39,261 nt of DNA, taken from positions 1 to 39,261 of the forward strand of contig NWUY0303985884.1 in assembly GCA_004151065.3 (NCBI GenBank), written 5' to 3'. Source of the stretch: Larix sibirica (Eukaryota > Streptophyta > Pinopsida > Pinales > Pinaceae). Position numbers and translations under genes: made by a program. Shown in pieces: positions 32,461-39,261 of this stretch. The notes beneath the pieces are model-generated. The model ran no database searches, was not told the DNA's origin, and saw only the letters and a program-made list of their open reading frames with translations. Positions within the stretch are counted from its first letter, which is position 1; each line of letters begins with the position of its first letter.

Positions 32461-34382
32461 TTGGTTATTAATGAGATTCTACTCCTAGGCCATGGATTGA
32501 AAATAGAAGGCCTTGGAATTCACCCATGTATGGGCTTAATCCACTTCTGCACTCCAGGGTCACTTCAGTCCCAGTTCCATTAACACTTCAAACCAGCTTG
32601 CAAACATCTTTCAATTTACTATAAATTGGAGGCTTGGGAGACTATTTGTTATGAGTTCAATAAGAAGACTTACCATGCCAAAATCATTGAGGGATTGAGC
32701 TTGCTCCATAACTTTATTCATGTGCCTTCAGCTCATGAGTGTGTGAAGAACTACTCCTCTTGCTATTGAAGAGATTTGTAAGGGCAGCTTGGGAAATGCT
32801 ATAGAACCTTCCTTTGAAGGCCTTTCTCTCCATCCGATCTTGGTTTTCATTGTGTGTTTTTTTTATTTCTTTTTCTTTTCCATATCTCTTCCATTGAGGC
32901 TCTCTGTTTTATATTAGCATGCTTGCATCCTTGATTTCTGTTGCTTACATGTTTGTTTATTTCATTTACATGATACTAACTTGCAGATTTTTATTGTTGG
33001 CTAATAACAACCATTAGCTCCGGCATATTGGATTTAGTCACCAAAAACCCAAACAACAATCATGGTGACTCCACTGGTTTAATCAACAATTTCTCTCATC
33101 TGCTGGGTTGTTCCCTTATAATTGATAATTCTAACGTCTTTATTGGCTTATTTCATGCAAGTTCATCCCCTCAAACCCATTGGGAAACATGCAGATCAAA
33201 CTGAGTTGTCGAACACGCAGTTTACTGAGCTCATGCAGACACAGGACTTTCTATCACATGACCCATGCACCTATAGTGAAGGCAGGTCGCGTGACCCCGT
33301 GCGACTCTCCAAACTGGCTTTAATTGTTTAAGTTTGCTCGCCAGCAGCTTCACAATGCTCTTCTCTGGTTGTTTTCTCAAATTGTTTTCTCTGAGAGGCC
33401 TTTGTAATGCCCAAATATTATTAGGGTTATATGCATTATGTCCTCCTAAAATGAACTTTTATGCACTAATAACACCATCCTTCCAGTATTTTGGCATTAC
33501 TTACCTGCTCACCCTAGTTGCACGCACATAGGGGTCCAACGCCCCTCCCACTTAGTGCAATTAGAACAATAATCATTTGCTTTATTTTGCTTACCAAAGT
33601 TCGTTAAAACTTACCAATCTAGGAAGCAAATCCATTGTTTTTATATCCTTGAAGTTTTCTTACAAAGCAAATTGACATCCACAAAGCACATGCGAAAGGT
33701 CCAATGCCTTTTTAACTAGATTAATTACCACATAATTCTTCTCAATTTCTTTTTGCATCAAGTTCATTTCAAGGTTTGGAAAATGAACTTATCCATTTTA
33801 TTAACTTATCCATTTTAAAGATGGATTTTCTAATTCTTTATATGCAAAAAGAACCCCACTTGTGCACACATTAAGGCAATTTTTACCCCTTAGTATGCTC
33901 TTTGCGACACACTTAGCGTGATCTCCGCGAATCTATAAAAGGGGTGTCTTTTCCTTACACCAGTTAATTAGCTCACATAGGCTAGTTTACTTATGTTTTT
34001 CATTTCTTTTAAAGCAAATCATTTACTTTACTTTTGTTCTTTAGTTATCGTTCTTGACTTTGAAACAAAGCATTTATTTCAAAACCACCACTTTTACACC
34101 TGTTGGTGACCCCAATGACACACTGTGTTGTCAACTCAGTGCAGTGCTCGGGAACATAGGAGATAAAACTTTAATTTAGAATGTTTTAAAGCTTAATTTG
34201 AGATATGAAGTTTCTCTCATTCTATTCTCACAAAATTCTCTCAGTTTTAACAGATTTAAGGATCAACCAGATAAGTGACATATAACCATTGGGCAGTAAA
34301 ACTTTTGAATACCATGACAAGGTAGTTTGTATGGTGATGGGTGGAGGAAATGGAAAGATAACATAAATAAATTGTTAAGTGT
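32461..34382. other. Spacer, possibly LTR-type noncoding DNA
   Basis: No conserved protein. Parts such as CATGGTGACTCCACTGGTTTAATC (33061-33084) resemble the leader or primer-binding vicinity of plant LTR retrotransposons, but no LTR pair could be established by eye. Confidence 0.3.
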
Positions 34383-34419
34383 CCTTGCCCTCCCTTCGGT
34401 CAAGCAAGCGATATACCTT
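34383..34419 (-). mobile_element. AAGG-bordered short element, reverse orientation
   Basis: On the minus strand it reads AAGG-TATATCG-CTTGCTTGACCGAAGGG-AGGGCAAGG, 37 bases including both AAGG borders. This is the cleanest single copy and the closest in length to the roughly 36-base Bpu family of cycad mitochondria. Confidence 0.65.
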
Positions 34420-35058
34420 GAAGAACAAGGTTAACAAATTATTAGGTTAGAATAACTTGCCAGACAATCAAGATTCTATCAAATTAACATATATTGTAAT
34501 GAAGCAATTATCTTAACATGGGCACATGCAATATTATCAAAGAGTACATGAATATTTAATTGTAAACATTAAACATATCACATATATGGAAAGAAAATAA
34601 CATACTATAAGATTCATTCCAACATTTCCATTCATATTGAATTAATACAAGACAATATGGTGGATCTGAAAGAGTGACAATGGCTTTATATTATGAGCTT
34701 TGCATTACAAGGATTAAATATAGAAGATGGAGTACTTAGAAGAAAACACATATACAATAGATGATAGACTGGTATTCACAGGCAGCTGAATAAAACTAGC
34801 ATAATAACTTTCCTGGCTGTCCTGTAGCTTTATATCTTGAGCAACAATTAACAGAAATTCCCTCAATAAAAATTTGAATCCCTCATTATGAGTTAAACCC
34901 TCCCTTTTATCGAAAAAATTAGAGTTAGGGTTTTGGTTTCTTTATCTTGATACCATTTCTGGTTTCATGATACCACTGCTAGTTTTCTCACTTCTCTTTT
35001 TTTGTAACAAACTTTCCACTTGCTTCCAAAACTGTTACCAAATTGTCCCTCCTTCACT
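34420..35058. other. AT-rich spacer
   Basis: No gene seen. Confidence 0.5.
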
Positions 35059-35925
35059 ATGTCATTTGCCGAGTAGACTGCAAGGGTGCAGACTGTTGAG
35101 CTCTTTGCTGTTGCGCTGGATGTTGATGGCTAGTTGAGGCTTTAGTGTGTTGGGCAGCTTATAATGCCAACTTTATGTAGACCATCAACTGACCCCATTA
35201 CTTCCCTAAGGGGTATGCATACTCCCTTGCAATTCTGATTGAGATGTCCATATTAGTGATATGCACATAGTCTAAAGGGGGAAGCCTCTTGAAGATGTCT
35301 CTTAACTTTATAAGGACCTCAAAATCATTACGAAGTATATTTGAAATATTCTTTCCTCTGACTGCATCCAGATCTTTCAAATCAGTATCATAATTCCTTT
35401 TATCCATAAGAATCTATTGGTACCTGTCTTGAGAATACAGGTCACCATTCCCATCAACGAACTGTGGCAGTCCTTTCCTCACTGCTGGGTTGAATGCTGC
35501 CTTTGCAGCCTTCACTGACTCAATTAGTTCACCTAGCTTTTATTCAGCAGATTGCATAAAATCTATTTAGTGATAAGCCTATTGGCTTGCATCACTGTGA
35601 CAGTCCTGTCAGTGACATTCATACTCTGAAGCTCCTCCTTTGTTTTAGCATTTAAGTACCTGACCAATACTTGAGCTTTCCGAGGCTTATCCTCCAATTC
35701 TTTTTTGATTTGAGCAATGTTTATTTTGCGTTGAACAATTAGATCTGTCTTGTCATGTACAAGGGACAACTGGGTCCGTTGCTCAGTAACCAACTTCAGG
35801 ATTTTGTCCCATATAATATGTTTGGCACCCCTCAAGGCTGACTTGTTGGATGCTTCTTCTTCAGAATCTCTAGCTCTACTCTCAATTATTCTTCTGCCTT
35901 TTCTACCTCTTGGAAAACTTGGTCT
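35059..35925 (-). pseudogene. Broken gene for an unrecognised protein with Gln-rich tail
   Basis: The minus strand reads like one protein broken by stops and frameshifts. A basic then acidic start (FPRGRKGRRIIESRARDSEE, about 35860-35920) is followed by a helical segment (GAKHIIWDKILKLVTEQRTQ, about 35770-35830), ELEDKPRKAQVLVRYLNAKT and MNVTDRTVTVMQANRLITK, ending at a stop (35563-35565). After a frameshift come LGELIESVKAAKAAFNPAVR, GLPQFVDGNGDLYSQDRYQ, a TAG, and DTDLKDLDAVRGKNISNILR to IAREYAYPLGK (35198). A Gln-rich stretch, HQHPAQQQRAQQSAPLQSTR, lies at 35065-35130. It could be a retroelement structural protein or a nuclear gene piece. I recognise no domain. Confidence 0.55.
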
Positions 35926-37632
35926 TTATCATCACTCAAACTAGGCCCTCTAACCTCGAACTATAGAACTTGACCGTTGTAGGAACCATATTAACCTACC
36001 CTCGCCCTATATCCTTTACCGCTATGGAACACAGAGGTATACCCGGGCTGGCTACTAAGCTTGGGGTACTAAGCTACTCAGATGGGCCTGGACACTTGGC
36101 TTATAGGCTTGGATGCTTAGATTTTACACCGGAAAGGGATGCTCAGTTGCGCTGGAAACAGTAATTGCTTGTGGTCGCCGAGAAATAAAAGGAGGTTTAC
36201 ACGAGGAGGAAGGGGCCTACTCACAGAGCACACACAGAGCACACTTTGCTCCACAGATTCTACACTGAGTAAATTTAGAATATATTATAATAAACGAGCT
36301 AAAGAGTTATGCAGAGCAACTACATCTTCATGCTTGCTACTTGCTGCTATATCTCTTCATGGTTAATTTTTTATATCTGTGCATACCAGAGGAACACTTG
36401 GGCTTGGACAATGACTCTGATGAGGTTACTTAAATAATGAATGAGGTTCGCCAAAAATGCCGGGAGGAGCAGACAAAGGCGACTGATGAGTCTTCTTAAA
36501 AGGACGTTCCCAACTGCCACATATTCTGGGAGATGCATACTCATCATTCACTGGCTAACCAATATGATCTCATCTGGTTTCTCCCCTGGTAGTGTTAGAG
36601 CCAACTAACTATACCCATAGAGACACGACTGAACGAATGGTTGGTTCGTATATTTATCCCCTGGTTGTTATTGAGCTCTGTTGATTGAAAGAAAAGCTCT
36701 TTAAAAGAGGCCCGGTAAAAATGAGCCCTGTGTATAATGATAGACCCAGGTTTTGGATTATAGATTCAATAAGCCCATCCCCATTGAATTAGCGGAGTCA
36801 ATAATTCTTAAATTAGGCCATCCAATTATATTAGAGTATCTAATCTAAACAAGCGATGACTATGACTTGGCATATCCACCCGGATCGAGTGAATTGACTG
36901 CTGCATCAACTAGCGGCTCTCTCTATCGGCATCTACAGCGATTATGTGCTTCTTCCGTTTATTGGCTATGCTCTCTCTCGTGTTTGGCCCCCTCTGTTTG
37001 CCGCAGTCCCTCTTGCTTTCCGTTACGGGAGGGTACAGGTCGAGAGTTTAGTCAAATTTATTCCCCCAAAAAAAGATGTCCGTACTCAATTCAAAATAAA
37101 ACCAGCCCATGAACTCCCAAGATTTATGAGGTTTAATATTGACATCTGCCCCCAAATTGAGCATAAACCCCCTATATATATAATATATATCCGCCAATCA
37201 GTGCATTCAGCCTGAACTCCTTCCTCGATCGGCGTTGATCTAGTTGGTGCAGGTAAATATAAAGGGAGTGTGTCCTGCCCCTGGCTACTGTCTATTGCTG
37301 GCTCAAGAAGAGGTTGGGCTCCCTCCATGCCAGGCCATGCCACGATAATACTGTACTTGTGTCTTCCAGGTGAGTGAATTGGTCGTTGGTACTCCCCCTA
37401 CTAGGTGTCCGGGGGCATTAGAAATATAAGGGTAAGGGTCTGTCTGATGCATCCACCGGGAGCTTCTAAGGTATAATGAACCGATTCCAATCCCGATCCC
37501 CATGTTCCATTGCCATCCCACGATCCAACGAGATCTGGTGCTCCTAAGGTATTCTCTAATTTATTATCTCGAATACTTCATGTGGCTAGGGCTGCTCCAT
37601 AAAAAGGTATGTATAGCAGGTGGTATGACCAA
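35926..37632. other. Spacer without recognisable genes
   Basis: Several open frames (36867-37112, 36946-37215 plus; 37086-37343, 37303-37521 minus) overlap each other on both strands and match no family I know. No RNA gene seen. Confidence 0.4.
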
Positions 37633-38991
37633 GGTAAGGAGCAGTTCCCGTAGCTGTTCCAGCATAAACATGATTTCCAGCAGCCCCATAAGCACCAATT
37701 GAATCGGCATCATAAAAATTCCGAGCATAACCAGTCGAACCAGCGTCTTTCCCAGCCTAAGTTTAACCGGCATTCTTCCCAGGAAGATCAAAAGTATCCC
37801 CAGCATAAGCAGCACCAGTGGAACCATCTTCATTCCGGGCAGCAAAAGTCGTCCCAGCAAAGGCAGCACAAGCAGCACAAGCACGAGTAGGCCCAGCGGC
37901 ATCAGTCAAACCAAAAGCAAAAGTATTATAACCGGCATCATGACCAGCATTCCCAGTCTAAGCAGCATAATTCTCGGCATAAATGTTATTCCGAGCAGCC
38001 GCATAACGACCAGAAAAAGTATTATAAGCAGCAGTCGAACCGGCATAATCATAATTGTTTCCAGAATCACAAGTATTTCCAGCCCAAGCAGTTGACCCAG
38101 CATCCCCATCAGCAGCAGTTTCAAAAGCACCAGTATCACCAGGAGAAATTCCATAAGCAGCAGTTCCAGGATCATTTCCAGGAGCAGTTTAAGAAGCAGC
38201 ATTCCAAGCCTAACCAGCCGAACCTCAATTCTTATTTCCAGCAAGCCGAGTAGCACAAGCAGTGGAACCTGCATAATTCCCAGCATAAACAGTCGAACCG
38301 GCAGCATCATAATTATTATTCCCAGGATCATTTGAACCAGCAAAAGCAGCATCATTCCCATAATCAGCATAACCGGAAGTAGTTAAAGCCTAAGTCCCAG
38401 AGTTTTCCAAGAACATTCCAAATAACCAGTGGTAATCCCAGCAGCATAAGTATTCTCAGCACAAGCATAAAAAGCAGAATAAGTCCCAGCAAAAGCAGCA
38501 GTTGAACGACCATTATTCCCAAGAGCATTCCAGACATCATAATTAGACCCAGCAGCACAACTATAAGTCCCAGCACCAACATAAGGAGCCGAATTTCCAT
38601 TATCAGTCGAACAAGGATTCTTCCCAGCAGTACCAAGATCATTTCCATCAGCATTTGAACCAGCGGAACCAGGCCAAGCAGAACAACCAGCATCCCCATC
38701 AGCAGCAGTGGAACCAGCTTCATTTACAAGAGCAGTGGAAGGAATAGCAATCCCAGGATCATTATTCCAAGCGTAATTCCCAGCAGAATAAATAGGATCA
38801 GCATTCCCAGCACAACTAGCACCAGTTGAACCAGCATTATTCCCAACAGCAATACCATAATCATCAGCAGTTGAACCATAAGTAGGTCCAGCATAATCAG
38901 TTTCAACTGGATTCCCATCAGCATCATCCCCAGCTTCTTCCTCAGTTCCCAGATAAGTTCCATCAGCAGTTAGAGCTGCACTATTCTGTCC
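37633..38991 (-). repeat. T-phased repeat array, copy 3 (largest)
   Basis: About 1.36 kb of minus-strand words such as GCTGGGAAT, GGTTC(A/C/G)ACT, GCTTATGCTGG and GATCCTGG(A/G)AAT keep T at most third positions. From 38991 the phase is open for 202 codons until TAA at 38383-38385, with no Met at all. It gives a Gly/Ala/Asn/Asp/Ser/Thr-rich sequence (for example NNAGSTGASCAGNADP). The phase then shifts by one base and continues to about 37640, interrupted by TGA, TAG and TAA. The frame with T in the middle of codons is open for 154 and 119 codons and is Leu/Met-rich. The array abuts a gypsy RNase H piece at 39000. Whether any of it is transcribed or translated is unknown. Confidence 0.85.
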
Positions 38992-39004
38992 TTAAGTTAT
39001 TTCT

Positions 39005-39200
39005 TCAGCTTTATTCAGGCTGACACAACATATCTTTGATTTCAATGTGAGGCACAAAAGCAATGATCTGGGCCTGCAGAATGTATACTATAAACGACTT
39101 CAGGGCCTTTACCAAAGCATAGGCCTGCCTGCTTCTCCATGATAGTGTATGTACTTCAGCTCTGCATCTCGCTGGTAAATTGAGAAAGCAAACTGGAAAA
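39005..39200 (-). mobile_element. Ty3/gypsy RNase H fragment interrupted at its upstream end
   Basis: The minus strand reads QRDAELKY (about 39145-39172), then after a frameshift QAYALVKALKSFIVYILQAQ and AFVPHIEIKDMLCQPE (39011-39130). This matches the RNase H part of the element at 18470-18900 (RDAELKYAIMEKQAYAL, VAYVPHAAVKYIL). Upstream of it, where the other copy continues with EEHPIAFMSKAL, lies the AAGG-type element at 39201-39257. Confidence 0.85.
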
Positions 39201-39257
39201 GCTTGCTTGACCAAAGGTATACTTGCTTGACCGAAGGGAGGGCAAGGGAGGGCAAGG
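39201..39257 (+). mobile_element. AAGG-bordered short element, compound form, copy 2
   Basis: Identical over 57 bases to 26392-26448. It holds the core CTTGCTTGACC twice and ends AGGGAGGGCAAGG. It lies at the point where the gypsy RNase H reading stops being recognisable, which suggests insertion into that fragment. The other side lies beyond the window. Confidence 0.75.
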
Positions 39258-39261
39258 GCGT

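Noticed and set aside
37906-38723. Long Leu/Met/Ile-rich minus-strand open frames that look like membrane proteins
   Set aside because: They arise because T falls in the middle of nearly every codon in this phase, which excludes stop codons. They follow from the repeat composition and are not evidence for membrane proteins.
1-39261. CRISPR array among the many short repeats
   Set aside because: No array has constant repeats separated by unique spacers of even length. The setting is plant organellar DNA.

Overview
This window looks like plant mitochondrial DNA from a species with a large, repeat-rich, heavily edited mitochondrial genome. A gymnosperm (conifer or cycad type) is the best fit, but this is inference. 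The evidence is one recognisable respiratory-chain gene (nad4L, full length) written with many codons that need C-to-U RNA editing, one plastid-type trnH-GUG, very low gene density, and many decayed LTR-retrotransposon pieces of nuclear origin. I cannot name the species.

Layout. 1-380: the first of three arrays of an odd sequence family in which the minus strand carries T at nearly every third base. 881-2243: decayed Ty1/copia gag-protease, plus strand. 2506-2689: tandem duplication. 3270-6260: decayed Ty3/gypsy integrase, RNase H, RT and gag pieces, all minus strand. 7424-7498: trnH-GUG. About 9340-9800: an open stretch with intron-like borders. 15472-15571: paired hairpin repeats. 16374-16676: nad4L. 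17850-19600: a second gypsy pol remnant that joins two different gypsy lineages. 21540-21700 and 22190-23620: a gypsy integrase zinc-finger piece (plus strand) and a gypsy gag piece (minus strand). 25071-26448: short AAGG-bordered elements. 28585-29176: second T-phased array. 29400-30720: AT-rich low-complexity DNA. 35059-35925: a broken, unrecognised protein-coding remnant. 37633-38991: third and largest T-phased array. 39010-39200: another gypsy RNase H piece, interrupted by a 57-base AAGG-type element at the window edge.

Working content. Only nad4L (membrane subunit of complex I) and perhaps trnH look functional. nad4L appears to rely on editing for many hydrophobic residues, and also for its stop codon: CGA follows codon 100, the usual last position. 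Everything else is decayed mobile DNA, repeats or unassigned spacer. The most unusual structure is the T-phased array family. It occurs at three separate loci, always in the same orientation, and I do not recognise it. Its long open frames follow from its composition and do not by themselves show that it is translated.
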